The notes below the pieces were generated by a model. That model made no database searches, had not been told where the DNA came from, and saw only the letters and a list, made by a program, of their open reading frames with translations. Of a DNA stretch of 64,000 nucleotides, positions 46,235 through 58,148 are shown piece by piece. Made by a program: the position numbers and the translations under genes. Each line of letters starts with the position of its first letter. The stretch's first letter is position 1. Source of the DNA: Cryptomeria japonica (lineage: Eukaryota > Streptophyta > Pinopsida > Cupressales > Cupressaceae); NCBI RefSeq assembly GCF_030272615.1, contig NC_081409.1:873450626-873514625 (forward strand), read 5' to 3'.

Positions 46235-46912
46235 CTAGTACTCATAAGGCATCTTATCCTTACCTTTCTTGATGAGTACTCGATTCATTGTGTAGACTGG
46301 AGTACTCACCACTTCTCTCCAAAAGGTCTGAGCAACCTTTCCTTGGATCAACATAGTTCTAGCCGCTTCAACCACAGTCCGATTGTTCCTTTCTGCTAAG
46401 CCATTCTGTTGTGGGGTCCGAGGGGTAGATAGTTGCCTCTTGATGCCATTCTCTTCATAGTATTTATTGAATTCACCTGAAGTGAATTCCCCTCCTTGAC
46501 CAGCTCTAAGGTATTTTATTCTTCTACCGCTTTCTTTTTCTACCAGTGCTCTAAAAGCTTTGAACTTTCCAAAAGCTTTAGACTTGTCCTCCAAGAATGT
46601 GACCCACATCATTCTTGAGCAATCATCTATAAGAATCATAAAATAACTATCTCCCTGCACACTCCTAGTTTTCATAGGACCACACAAATCAGTATGCACA
46701 AGATCAAGTAGATTGTCTGCAGTGAAAGATTTACCTTTGAAGGTTGAGGAAGACATTTTCCCCAGTTGACACTCTTTACACAAAGGATTTTCTGGTTTTC
46801 TCAGCACCGGCAATCCTCTAACTGCCTTGAGCTTACTGGCCTTCATAATGTTATCAAGGTTAACATGGCAGAGTCTCCTATGCCATATCCAACAATCATC
46901 AAACTTAGCCAT
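46235..46912 (-). pseudogene. copia B integrase
   Basis: Zinc-binding motif HHCC visible (WHRRLCHVN and LCKECQLGK), first catalytic Asp in HTDLCGPM, catalytic Glu in QNGLAERNNRT. The second catalytic Asp is lost: the motif reads RAGQGGEF where an Asp precedes the GGE in active enzymes. A TAG after MPYEY (in place of Trp) ends the frame; 46234-45686 continues the C-terminal domain in the same frame through further TAG codons, and includes a Ser/Asp-rich linker. Confidence 0.9.
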
Positions 46913-47050
46913 AAGACATGTACTGAAATTTGCATTCAGCTAAAAGAGGTTACCTTTGGTCTGCATATCGGTGGCCATCAGTTCACCATTCTTTCCCTTG
47001 ATTTTGCACACTCCATTTTTTAATCCCAGAGTGAGCCCACTATCATTTAG

Positions 47051-47335
47051 CTAAGCAACACTCAAAAGGTTGTGCTTGAGACCTTCTACCCAATACACAT
47101 TGTCAACACTGCTTCTTCCATTCAGAGAGATGGACCCTCTACCTTTTATCATACATGGTGCATCATTACCAAAATGAACCACACCACCATCATACTCTTT
47201 CAAATATAGAAAATTACTCCGGTCACCAATCATATGGTGAGAACAACCACTATCAATAATCCACTCATTGGAATTATCAAAGTGGGAGACAAGAGCCTTC
47301 TTGTCTAACACATCTTCCTTGACTGCTACAAACAC
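47051..47335 (-). pseudogene. copia B protease
   Basis: Aspartic protease of Ty1/copia type. Active site DSG intact (WIIDSGCSHHMIGD), followed by the usual VHFGND and KHNLLSVA, then a stop in place of Gln before LND. In frame with gag upstream and integrase downstream. The stretch upstream of 47335 contains an acidic linker and stops. Confidence 0.88.
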
Positions 47336-47617
47336 AATATCTTCATTTTCTTCATCTTTTGATTCCTCATCAGTGACACCTTCATCAACTGCTACAAAAT
47401 AGTTTGTTCAGTTTCCTCCTTTGAACTTATTGAACCTTTCCGGTTTGTCCTTGTTATCACCATTAGGATAGTTTACAACAATGTGTCCTATTTAGTTACA
47501 AGAAAAGGATTTCAAAGGGGGATTACCTCTGTATTTACTAGCTCCCTTAGGAAGTCTCTTGGCAAGAAGATCTTCAAATTCCATCAGGATCTCCTCATCA
47601 TCCATTTCTCTGCTCTA

Positions 47618-48298
47618 TCATGGTTCACAACTCATGCTTGCTTCTTTTCCTTTTCTAGATGGTGTAGCAGATGCTCTGAAGGCTGATTCAGTCTTTTGAA
47701 TACTGCCATCATAATTATTTAGCTCATAAGATGTTAACTTTGCAATGATGGAGTCTAGGGATACCTTTGTCTTGTCTGCAGACCTCAACTCCTGAATAGC
47801 AGCAACCCTTATTGCATAGAATGGTAATAAGGATTTCAAAACTTTTCTAACAATAATGGAATATTCCATTTTACCACCTACGCTCTTGATATCTCCAACA
47901 ACAGTTTTGATCCTTATTCCATATTGTTGAATGGTCTCTCCTTCAACCATCTGCATGTCTTCAAACTTTCCCCTAAGTCTTTCTTCCTTAGCTTGTTTCA
48001 CATGCTCATCACGACCATAGATATTCTCAAGGGCATCCCAAACTTCTTTGGGATTCTCTTTGTCCTGAACATCAATAAACTCAATGTTAGATAAACTACT
48101 AATTAGGGCTTCCATGACTTTCCCATTATCCTGAATCTCTCTCTTTTGATCATTGGTGAGAGTACTAGTAGGGATAACATAAGCATTCTCAACATAGCTC
48201 CAATGTTGAGCACCCATGCTTCTGATGTATATCTTCATTATGTCCTTCCATATTTTAAAGTTGTCTCTATTGAACTTTGGACATTCTCTCTTTATCAT
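47618..48298 (-). pseudogene. copia B gag
   Basis: 226 codons of a copia gag (CPKFNRDNFKIWKDIM, then EVWDALENIYG; GETIQQYGIRIKTVV), the family often called UBN2 gag. A stop follows EASMSCEP. In the same frame downstream a zinc knuckle can be read, SFSCN-stop-IGHIVVNYP, whose last position is Tyr instead of Cys. Start codon not certain; 48298 lies 57 bases inside the primer site. Confidence 0.88.
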
Positions 48299-48355
48299 TA
48301 GAGTAGGATCTTTACCTGAAGCGGTTAAGCTTACAACACAGAGGACCTGGAGGAT

Positions 48356-48367
48356 GCTCTGATACCA
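48356..48367 (-). other. copia B primer binding site
   Basis: Sense TGGTATCAGAGC, the standard initiator-Met tRNA primer site of plant copia elements, two bases inside the 5' LTR. Confidence 0.95.
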
Positions 48368-48369
48368 AT

Positions 48370-49192
48370 TGATAACTCAATGATGAACGATGAGTACCAA
48401 ACCAGTACTGAGAGGGGGGGGTGAATCAATACAGGCACAAAACATTTCCAGAACTGGTTTGACTGCAAACAGTGCACTTGACTGACAAACACTAACACCA
48501 GTCTAAACTAGATTACTACCGGTTAAACATAATGAGACTGTAAAAGATATAAACCGGTAACACTTTGCTTTCCACACAACCTAATACCTCATTTCCACTT
48601 TACCCTTATGCATAAACAAATATTTTACCTTCAGAAGTATAATAACTTGCTAGTTCAACATGATTCATCATTTAACAGAAAATAACAAAGCATCACATGA
48701 AAAAGGCATCACACATGACACACATATTTTCATGTGGAAACCCAACTGGGACAAACCACGGTGGGGATGAATACCCACAAGTTGTTCTTGAACTCTTTAG
48801 AAGTCTGCTCTATTACGATCCTAGTCCGGTTAAAGACTATTACAACAGGATCTTTTAGGAACCAATCCTGCTAGGGATCACCCGGTTAAGGGATGGCTAG
48901 AATACCTAGTTAAGGGTTAAACCCTATTAAAGGTTACCTTGTTAGAGGATTTTATGAACTCAATGGTTTTGAGTCACCTTGTTAAAGGATTTACAGCAAG
49001 CTGGTTAAAGCTACCCTGTTAAGGGATTTTCCAACTGTTGAAGTGGTTAGAGATCAATAGGTATTACAATGATCTAGTAATAGATCTCAATGCCAATGCA
49101 AATCTACTTTAGTTCCTTCCTTCTGCACACACAATCTGTAGGTATCAATTCTCTTATCTGGTCTGGCAAGAATCATGTATCTCTATACTTAG
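48370..49192 (-). repeat. inner part of copia B 5' LTR, interrupted
   Basis: Matches 42451-43308 of the 3' LTR, then breaks off at TACTTAG (49192) where the Tat LTR begins. The outer about 680 bp should resume after the Tat element, beyond the window. This LTR has a 5-bp run CTTAG at the break, the expected left half of the Tat target duplication. Confidence 0.92.
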
Positions 49193-50643
49193 TGTAGACG
49201 TATAAAAATGACCATATTCCTAAATGAATATTTTATGTTCATTTCTCTATTTGATTAAATCCAATTTGATTAAATTATCCACATTCTTCTATTTAATTAA
49301 ATAAATTATTCAATTTATTTAAATTAAATTCAATATACCATTTAATGAATAAATCATTTTATTCAATTAAATCCCCCTATCCACTTTTAATTAAATTCAA
49401 ATTTAATAAAATTGTTATCCCAAATTGAATAAATCTAATTTATTTAATTTCTCCAAATTACAACCAAATTGAATGAATTAAATTATTTCAATTAAATCCT
49501 ATTATCCCTCCATCCACTTGCAAAATCTCAAACCCCTTTCTAATCCCTTCTAGAATCTTCTAATCACTTCTAATTAACCTAACCCTCCTCTAAACTTTGT
49601 CACATCCCTAAGCAAAGGGAAGTCACTTCTCAATTGGCTTAAAGCCTTTGATAACCATTAAAGGTTTTCAACCTTCAACCACCAAAACCCTTAAAGTATT
49701 TGAAAACCATTGAAGGCTTTCAACCTTCAACCACTTAATCCCCAAAGTCTCCAATAACCATTAATGGTTAATTCAAACCCTCCCACATGGCTAAAACATT
49801 TGTTTTGACTCAACCTCTATCCAACCCAAGGGTCTCATCAGGCCATTAATGCTTTGACCATGATTATCTCTTACTCATTTGCACAAAGGTTTATCCTTGG
49901 ATTAACTCTTAATCTAGTGGGTAATCTTAATTTAGACTTGACCCTTAGCCTTTATATAACCATGAGGTCTTCTCAGGCCTTTAATGCCTCCAACCTCTTC
50001 TCTCAACCCAACCCTATGTTGACATTTGTCACCATTTCATTGGTGCCAATTGTGCACATGGATCCCCAACTTTCAAACCTGGCCATCCATTGCATTGTTT
50101 GTGCTATAAATAGAGCTCTCATTCCTCCATTCTTAACAATCATCTTTCAAATTTGAAGCATTATACTTATGCTCAAATACTTTCAAGCTTTTTCATATCA
50201 TCTTTATGCTCCTCATTTAGCCTCTTTTAGATCAGGAATTAGACTAAATATGCATGCTATAGTACTTTCTTTATCATTTTAGCTCAATCATAGACTAAAT
50301 ATATCATGTTAGGATAGTATTCATACTAACCTCGTCATCTTATCATCTAGTGTATTGCATTTTATAATCATACATAGCTTAATCTCCATTTCATACTAAA
50401 ATCTATCAAAGCATCTCTCGTTCTCATATTTGCCATCCCTAAACCATTTTGGTCAGTGATCTAAGAGCAAAAACATTGGTTTGAGGGACATTGTGAGATA
50501 GAGAACCATGGGACCCTCCTTGGGAAGCTGAGTAATACTACGTTACTCCATAGCTTGCACCAAGAAGTCCTGTGTGTGTGTGTGGACTAGTATTTCATAA
50601 TTTTCACATATTAAGTTTTATTCGCCCACTTTTCTTGCATACA
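49193..50643 (+). repeat. 5' LTR of the Tat element
   Basis: TGTAGACGTA...TTGCATACA, about 1451 bp. The left edge is fixed by the interruption of the copia B LTR, the right edge by the primer site. Its first 350 bp are extremely AT-rich with AATTAAAT words. Confidence 0.88.
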
Positions 50644-50647
50644 TTTC

Positions 50648-50665
50648 TGGCGCCCACCGTGGGGT
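50648..50665 (+). other. Tat primer binding site
   Basis: TGGCGCCCACCGTGGGG stands 4 bases after the LTR end, a primer region common in plant Ty3/gypsy elements. Confidence 0.85.
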
Positions 50666-50730
50666 TCGACCCAAAATAACAAATCGGTTTTTGAATTAAC
50701 CATTTTTGCAGGCATGCAGGAAAATTGAAG

Positions 50731-51141
50731 TAGCACTTTCAGTTCACTGTTTAGCGCATCCAATCAACAGAGTAGCGCATCCAACTCCCTATTTAGTGCA
50801 TGTGGTCTGAAAACTAGCACGTTAAAACATTTTTGTAGTGCATGACTCCCTCTAACATTTTCCTGTAGGTCTTGACATGGGCGAAACACAAAGTAGCACA
50901 TTCAACAACCAGAATAGCGCATAAGATCCCCATTCCAATGCTTCTAATCCATAATATAGCGCATGTAACTCATAAATTAGTGCATCATTTTTGAAATTAC
51001 CTGCGGCATCAAAAAAAAAACACACAGAATAGCGCTTCCAGAACCCATAGTAGCGCATCCAGAGAGCAGAGTAGTGCGTCTAGCATAAATTTAGCGCAGA
51101 GATCATATACTATAGCGCGTACAGTTTGTTTTTTAGCACAT
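50731..51141 (+). repeat. 21-bp-phased TAGCGCRT motif array, block 1
   Basis: Sixteen copies of TAGYRCDY-type cores start at 50731, 50752, 50773, 50794, 50815, 50836, 50894, 50915, 50957, 50978, 51030, 51051, 51072, 51092, 51113 and 51134; a decayed CAATGCTT stands in phase at 50936. Eleven of fifteen intervals are exactly 21 bp. The commonest core is TAGCGCAT; most variants (TAGTGC, TAGCAC) are C-to-T or G-to-A changes of the CpG. The about 13 bp between cores differ from copy to copy. Confidence 0.92.
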
Positions 51142-52346
51142 CACAGTCAGAGAAAAACAAAAACAATTTTTTTTTTTATTGTAACCGAACTGGAATATTA
51201 GACTTGTGGAAGTCCCCCAAATTCGCTAACAATTTTCCTTTTTTTTGGTTTGCTTGCAGGACTCTGATAATTTCTTGCAGGTGGAGCAGACGCTTTTCCT
51301 TTGTAATCAATTTCTTTTGTTGACCAACACATCAAAAATTTTGCTTTGTTGACAAAATTTCTTTCATAGATCAGCAAATCATTGCTTTGACAGTATAAAA
51401 ATGAACATCATGTTTTGTGGAGCAACATCTCCACATAGATTTTAGCAAAATCACTGATTTGAAAGACTAAAATAAAATTGATTGCTTTGTCTCGAAAATG
51501 GTAGGAATATGCTCTCCCCTTAACTGGGTGATAAAAAATCCAGACCATTCTTACAGCTTTATTTCATTCAAGTAATAAATCCTTTAGCAGGCCTGCCTTC
51601 CCGAGGAGTTGCAATCCACTCTTAAAGCCATTTATGGCCGGTGTGAAGGGAATGACCTAAGTGGGGAACGGCTTTGACGCCAAGAATTCTAACCCACTAT
51701 AATCAAATGTGGAAAGTGATGAAAGTCCTTTTCAACAGTTGTGCGCAGTGATTAGCTTTCCCCCAGTATCCTTGAGATACGTAAAGCCTTTGTTCTAAAG
51801 GTTGGGAAGCCTCCTGAGGGAGTTTATCACTGACGGCCGAACAGGAAACCTGATTACGAACCATAGAATTAGAAGCTTTGAATTGAGTCAGTAACCGAAC
51901 ATTTATAACATCATAGTGCAAGGGTGGGGAAGAATCCACCCCCAAGATTACTCACCATATATCTCCCAAGATAACTACTCAACTGTGAAGCAATTCACTT
52001 TGGGTTAACTTCTGGCAAAAAGCAAAAAAATGGGTGCCCCCTAGGGGGTGACACGACTGTTTGAGCTGACGGACTATCGAGACTAGTGGGCTATGATGTT
52101 ATTTATGATCCTTGAATAAAGAGTCTTTCTGAAGTGTATTACTTGTATCCAAACCTGTTAAAACATTGGGGATTTGAACACATCCTCGCAGAACATACAC
52201 TTTTTGTTAGATTAGGCAAAATGGTTGTACTTTTTATGCCATGCTTGCATTTATTACTTCAGAAAATCATCCATCGCACTTGAAAAATTTTTCAACAAAA
52301 TTCAAAAACCTCAAAAAATCACCCAAACAGAAAAATCAGGGCAGTC
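51142..52346 (+). other. Tat leader between the two motif blocks
   Basis: No coding frame is supported. Contains T-rich runs and a stretch at 51480-52000 with Gly/Pro-neutral composition. No core motif at 21-bp spacing is visible here. Confidence 0.5.
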
Positions 52347-52997
52347 TAGCGCATAAGAACAACATCTTAGCGCGTGGAAGACTTTTGCTAGCGCATCCAA
52401 ACCTCAAATTAGCACGTGGAGTTAAAACAGTAGTGTTTTCTCATTAGTCAAACCAGTATACAATCTTTTAGCGCATCCACAACATAGTCTAGCGTGTCAC
52501 AGCAACCTCTTAGTACGTGGGAACCAAGGATTAGCGCATAAAACAAAACAGTTAGCGCTTCATAAGCCCAGTGTAGTGCGTAACTTTTTCAAAAAAAAAT
52601 TCAATAACCATTTTCAACAGTCCTACTTTTAGCGCATGGCAGCAACAACTTAGCACATGGCATACATACATTAGCGCAATCACACAAACAGTTAGCGCAT
52701 ATCAGGCCCAGTGTAGCGCGTAACTTTTCCAAACAAATTCAACAGCAAATTTCAACAGTCCTAACTTTAGTGCGTGGAAGAAACAACTTAGCGCGTAGAA
52801 ACCATATTTTAGAGCATATACTCTAACAGTTAGCGCGTGTGAAGCCCAGTATAGCGTGTAGATTTTTCACCAGTTAAACAAAATTTTTCCAAAATCCAAA
52901 CTTTAGCGCGTATCTAGGGGCAGATTAGCGCGTGTACTCATTCCTTTAGTGCATCAGGTAAATTCAATAGCGCATATAAACTCTGTTTTAGCGTGTG
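52347..52997 (+). repeat. 21-bp-phased TAGCGCRT motif array, block 2
   Basis: Twenty-six cores start at 52347, 52368, 52389, 52410, 52431; 52469, 52490, 52511, 52532, 52553, 52574; 52630, 52651, 52672, 52693, 52714; 52768, 52789, 52810, 52831, 52852; 52904, 52926, 52947, 52968, 52989. Twenty of 25 intervals are exactly 21 bp. They fall in five groups of five or six, separated by 38-56 bp linkers; linkers near 52580-52629 and 52720-52767 share TTTCAACAGTCCTA. So a super-repeat near 137 bp contains five 21-bp units plus a linker. Confidence 0.93.
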
Positions 52998-53850
52998 ATC
53001 CAAGGCCGAAAAACAGAGAGTCCAAAACTGAAAAATTTTGAAAATTTCAAAAACATTTTAGAAAACTTTTTCATCAAAAATCATCTTTTATCAAACCGGA
53101 GTGACAAAAACAAACTATTAAAAACTTTTCTCAAGCTAAATTTGTGTTAAACAAAGTTGTCTGAATCCTAAACAAATCACGCAATAGAGGATGTCTCTCC
53201 TATCATAATCTGGAAAATTTTCATCATCAGTGTCATCAAAATCCTTTACCATCTTATGGATTTCTATCTCAAAACACTTGTTCAAAATTCTCAAATCGTC
53301 AAATCCAGTTTCCAGATCGGGAAGCTTTTATCCATATCATTTGACACGCTTTATCGTGAAGGGACATCTAAACCTTCACTCTAATAAAGAAAGATTTGAA
53401 ATTTCCTAAACAAGAATCAACTGAATCTAAACCAATCAAAGGAAATCATTGATCACTCTTGCATGACTAATCCCCTTATTTTGAGAAGAAAGAACCTCTA
53501 TCGTAACATCACGTTAAAGAAACGACAACCTAGTTTTTCCAAATTCATCAAGCGAAATAAGTTTTTATACATCAATCGTCAACTCTTGAAATCTCATCAG
53601 GTATTCCTTCATCACGTCAAACATTATATCCAAAACAAATCTAGCAAATTTGACAAGGAACCCTTGAAAACAAGAGCATACTATCAAAAGTCTGCTTTTA
53701 ATCAAACCATAAACCGCGGTGACAAAATCAATCCAACATTCTTGCCCGACGAGTGCATCACATATAACACATCTCGACCAGAACCACCAATGCCCGAGTA
53801 ACACATCGAGGAGGCTTTTGTCCCTTTCATCACTGAAAGCTTCTACTAAA
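52998..53850 (+). other. Tat leader upstream of gag
   Basis: A 112-codon plus frame at 53463-53801 is rich in Lys, Asn and Phe and could be coding, but nothing supports it beyond its length. Confidence 0.4.
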
Positions 53851-55857
53851 ATGCCTGTTACTCGCTCTCAAAGTAACAAACAAAGCGAGACACCCACTGA
53901 GTCCAGTATAAATTGAAGATTATCAAATCCTTTTGAAGTTCCGCCCGTAGAAGAACCTGAAATTACTGAAGCTCTTCTTCGGGAATGTCAAGTAAATCCC
54001 TCCTTCCAAAAACTTGTCGAAAAGCTCATGAAAAATGACAAGAAAAAATATCTGTTGATGCTCACAAGCAAGGGCGTTAAACTTCCTGAAGATTTCGACC
54101 CAAACATTTTTCAAACCAGATCTCGGCAATATGCATATCAAGAACAAAACAGAGAAGAAGAAACTCGCATACCTGAACAACATAACTTTGAACAACACAT
54201 TCCAGAACAACGCATACCAGAAATGCGTATACCTGAGCTAGAAACACAAGAGCAACATATACCATTTGCCACACCTTTTCAGCTGAGAACCAATACAAGG
54301 TAAGAACTTTTTCCTCGGCAAGACAATATACCCTTGGCAACCCTTACTCAACAAATGCAAATGTTGCAAAGGCAAATACAAGATATGCAACAAGGGACAA
54401 TAGTGCGGTACTCTTTAAATGAAATATGTCCTTATCCATTTGACAGAAGCTTGAACATGGTGCCTTTTCCTCCAAACTTGGACGTTCCCAAATTTGATAA
54501 ATATGATGGGAAAAGTGATCCCAGAGATCATGTATGGTAATTTTGCACACTAAGCCTTGAATTCGCTCATGATGACACCTATTTGATGCGGTTATTCCCC
54601 AGAAGCTTGGGTGGGCAGACCATGGAATGGTTATCCAAAATTTCGCCACCTGTCAGATCATTTGATGAGTTGGTTAACAAATTCATCACCCACTATTCCT
54701 ACAACATCCAACATGCCATAACCATGCTAGATGTTTACAACACCAAACAAAAGAACAATGAAACATTCATGGCGTTCCTTCAACGTTGGTGACGCATGGT
54801 ATCTAGATATCCTCGAGATATTCTTGAAAAGGAGAAAATGGAAATCTTCATTGATAACTTGAATGGCGAAATGAGTTACAGACTAAAACTTCAATGCATA
54901 CCATCTTTCACTAAATTGATTGAAAATGGCATTCAAGTAGAGGAAGCATGTGTCAAAAAGGGAACACTCAAATTCTACAAGGAAGGAACAAACTCATCAA
55001 ACTACAATAACCAAAACAATGCCAACTTTGACAAATCTCAATTTTGGACTCGAAACAAGAACAAAGGCAACAACGAATCACATGATCCTAAATCAAAACA
55101 ACCAGTGCTTGCATTATCTAGAAATCCTCAGAACACGAAAAATCCTAAAAATGCTACTCCCAGTGCTAACACATATGCACAAAACACTGATCAAGAACAA
55201 TTCAACACAAACAACACCAATGATAATCAAGGCAAAAACATGAATCGAGGACCTAACAACAATCCACGTAACAACACGAACAATTTCCAAAAGCGTATCT
55301 TCACACCACTGGGATAATCACTAGAATCCATATTCAAAGAACTTTTGGCAAACAAAATTCTTTCTTTGCCTCCAATCAACAATTATGAACCCCCAATCAA
55401 ACCACCTTGGTGGAATGATTCACACTATTGTGATTTCCATCGCAACAAGGGTCATAGAACAAACGAATGCATGAGATTGAAACACATAGTCCAGGACATG
55501 ATTGATCGAGGTGACTTAACGGTTGATGGTCTCAAAACAAATGGTGATCATGGAGCCTTTAAAAATCCTCTCCCAAATTACAACAAGGATGGAGCATCAA
55601 CTTCAGAGGATACACGCGAAGCTCATATTAATCACATCTACAACAACACTATCAACCATATATCAGCTGAAGATCATCAAATAAATGTCATCACCATCCG
55701 AGATCAGTGTGATCATGAATCTGTCAATGTAACAACCCACACTCAGAAATATGTCTTGAAGGGACATACTACACCTACAACCACCACACCAAAAATCCAA
55801 TATGACTTGGTTAGCCAACTACACAAGACTCCAGCTTAGATATCTATCCTAGAATTA
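53851..55857 (+). pseudogene. Tat gag
   Basis: One frame from ATG at 53851 (MPVTRSQSNKQ), broken by stops near 53916, 54301, 54538, 54790, 55315 and 55837 but with no frameshift. Gag core: PKFDKYDGKSDPRDHVW, LFPRSLGGQTMEWL, FDELVNKFITHYSY. Before it lies a run of IPE-type repeats (54163-54270), and behind it a very Asn-rich segment (54990-55290). Knuckle of C-x-F-H-x4-H-x4-C form at about 55429-55470 (CDFHRNKGHRTNEC), followed by LKHIVQDMIDRG. Role: capsid protein that packages the element RNA. Several stops (W-TGA-R, N-TGA-R) are what CGA to TGA would produce. Confidence 0.85.
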
Positions 55858-57290
55858 TTGAAACTATCACCCAAGCACAAAGACATATTGGAGCAAGCGA
55901 TATTGGAAACAAATGTACCTCAAAATTTGGATACAGACAGATTTCAAGCCATGGTCGCCCATATGACAGGACCTCATAACCTTACCTTCTCAGAACATGA
56001 CAATGCTTCCTTGATCCATCCACATAATACTCCTCTCCATATTGAAGTCATTGTTTGCAAACACCGAGTCAAAAGAGTCCTAATAGATGGAGGAGCCGGT
56101 CTTAATATATGTACTTTAAAGCTTATCCATGCGTTAGGCTTCTCAGAAGAATCTATTGACCCTTGCAAGAAAATTACCATAAAAGCATATGATGATGAGG
56201 AAAGGTCCTCTAAAGGCATAGTGATATTACCTATTCAAGTAGGCCCAGTACAAAAGGATACTATTTGTCAAGTCTTAGATATTGATCTAACCTACAATAT
56301 TTTGTTAGGACGACCCTAGATACATGAAATGCAAGCAGTACCTTCTACATATCACCAGTGTGTCAAGTTTCCTTATGATGGACAATAAATCTCCATATTT
56401 GCTGATCACAATCCATTTCAACATTGCAATGCAATGGAGGCAGCCCAGGACAGTTTGGTTCCTCATAATAGAGAAAAGTAGCAATCTTCAACATCAGATC
56501 CACAAACAGCAAAATCCAACTCCTTATGGGGAGACTTCAAGTAGAAAATGCAAATCAAAGACCAAGGCATGGGAGAATACTCTTTGGAGCCTTTATGTTT
56601 GGCAAAATTGCCAACCTCACCTAGATTGCATGGTTTGCCTACTACATCAACACAACTGGCTACTCAGCCCATCACTAAATTTGATGGTACCTTCATCCAA
56701 TTGGATACTCTAGTGCATGAATCAGAAGACAAAGATGTTCTTAGCTGGTTATACAAAGATAAAGAAGAAAATCATAGAGTAGCTGCTCTGGACATTGTTC
56801 TACCAACACACATGTATGGAAAAGGCTACTTAATCATGAAGCAAATGGGATATGGCGGTAAAGGACCTATTAGCAAACGCAAAGAAGGAGTCACTGAACC
56901 TATAGATCTTCCTTCACAAGCTAGGAGGAACAAAGCAGGATTGGGTTCTAAACTCACATTCCTATTAAAACAACCGCAACACACAACTACAAAACCTCAA
57001 TGGAAGGAAAAGAAGAAGTACAAAGAAGAATCCTGGCAGGAAGCACTTTTTGAATCAGCAGAAACAATCCACAAGGCACGGGAACGTCAAGATCAGAAGT
57101 TACATCAGGAAAAGCTTCTAAGTCATAAGAAGGCCCTATCTGCAGCAGTAGCTCATATTCAAACACCAATATCTCAAGAACAAATCAGGTCATCTCCAAA
57201 TACCGTTATTCCTCCCCGAGGAAGCACAGTCTATGAACAAATCCAGCAAGTGGAAGACGGATCTAATACAAATCTACAAAAACCATCAAA
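55858..57290 (+). pseudogene. Tat protease and G-patch region
   Basis: In the same frame as gag. The retropepsin active site reads VLIDGGAGLNI, the DGG form usual in Tat elements, followed by GIVILPIQVG and NILLGRP, then a TAG in place of Trp before IHEM. Further stops at about 56386, 56479 and 56542. At about 56812-56880 a G-patch-like segment can be read (GKGYLIMKQMGYGGKGPI), a nucleic-acid-binding motif often placed after retroelement proteases. The frame ends at a slip site near 57286-57293; the rest of pol continues one frame back. Confidence 0.8.
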
Positions 57291-58148
57291 ATGGTATCCA
57301 TTATCAAAGATTTGTTTTCACCATACAACACACCTGTTTATCGCACAAATAGAATCTGGGATGATGCCTATGAGACAGATTCCAATGAATATGAATGGGG
57401 TACCTGCTCCAATTATACTACTGATATCCTAGATGATACTGATTCTATATCCCTTTCTCAGGAAGAACATAACGCAGAAGATAGACCTCTTGAATTTGGA
57501 CCGCAAAATATCTATGACGCTCAGGAAAGTGAATAGAAACATTATGAACAAGTCTATGTGGAAGATGATACCATCGAGGACCTCGACGAAATCCTAAATT
57601 TCTTTAAACCCAAAACCCAGCACGATGAAAACTCTATCCTAACACTTATGGTAGCCGAACTTGATCCACCCAATGATTCCTTACCACTTGTCTTACCTGA
57701 CCTCATCAACTGGGACAAACCTGAAACAAATGATATACCAATTTTCCCAGATGATGCATCTATTGTCCATTACCTATGTACCGTAAATCCGGAAATAGGC
57801 TCTACCAGTGAACAAAATAATGATATCTGTCAATCCGGGAGTGCCAAGTCTCTCAGTCGCAAAAATGAACCAAATAATGAATCTAATGCTGAAAACCAGT
57901 CAATGGCAGCTCTAGATCATAAAAAAGTAAAAATAAAAGACGCATTGGAGGGTGAAAACCTTTTTAAGGCACCTAACGATGGGAGACTTGACACTCTTCC
58001 TGAGCACTTTCATGAGCGATCGCCCATATTGATTGAGCCCACTCAATCAATCAACATTGGTACCATAGAAGCAGCCAGAAATATACATCTTGCAGAATCT
58101 CTGAAAGAGGAAGAAAGATCGGCATTCATCATCTTCTTTAAAAAATAG
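57291..58148 (+). pseudogene. Tat protease-RT linker
   Basis: Open in the second frame with one stop near 57534. Rich in Asp, Glu, Asn and Ser; no catalytic motif. The final segment (FHERSPILIEPTQSINIGT, then AESLKEEERS) leads into the RT. Such acidic linkers are usual in Tat pol. Confidence 0.7.

Larger units (their letters stand above)
42451..49192 (-). mobile_element. Ty1/copia element B
   Basis: Minus-strand copia element. The left LTR (42451-43987) is complete; the right LTR (48370 onward) is interrupted at 49192 by a Tat element. The gag-pol region 44201-48298 is in one frame from end to end and broken only by stop codons, no frameshift being evident. It inserted into a hAT-type gene; the base run GTATT (42446-42450) is the left half of the expected target duplication, the right half being outside the window. 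Confidence 0.92.

Noticed and set aside
50731-52997. The 21-bp motif array as a CRISPR array
   Set aside because: Cores of 8 bp with 13-bp spacers in a plant retroelement leader; no cas genes and no resemblance to a prokaryotic locus.
53463-53801. 112-codon frame in the Tat leader as an extra ORF
   Set aside because: Lys/Asn-rich composition follows the AT-rich DNA; an overlapping minus-strand frame is equally open.
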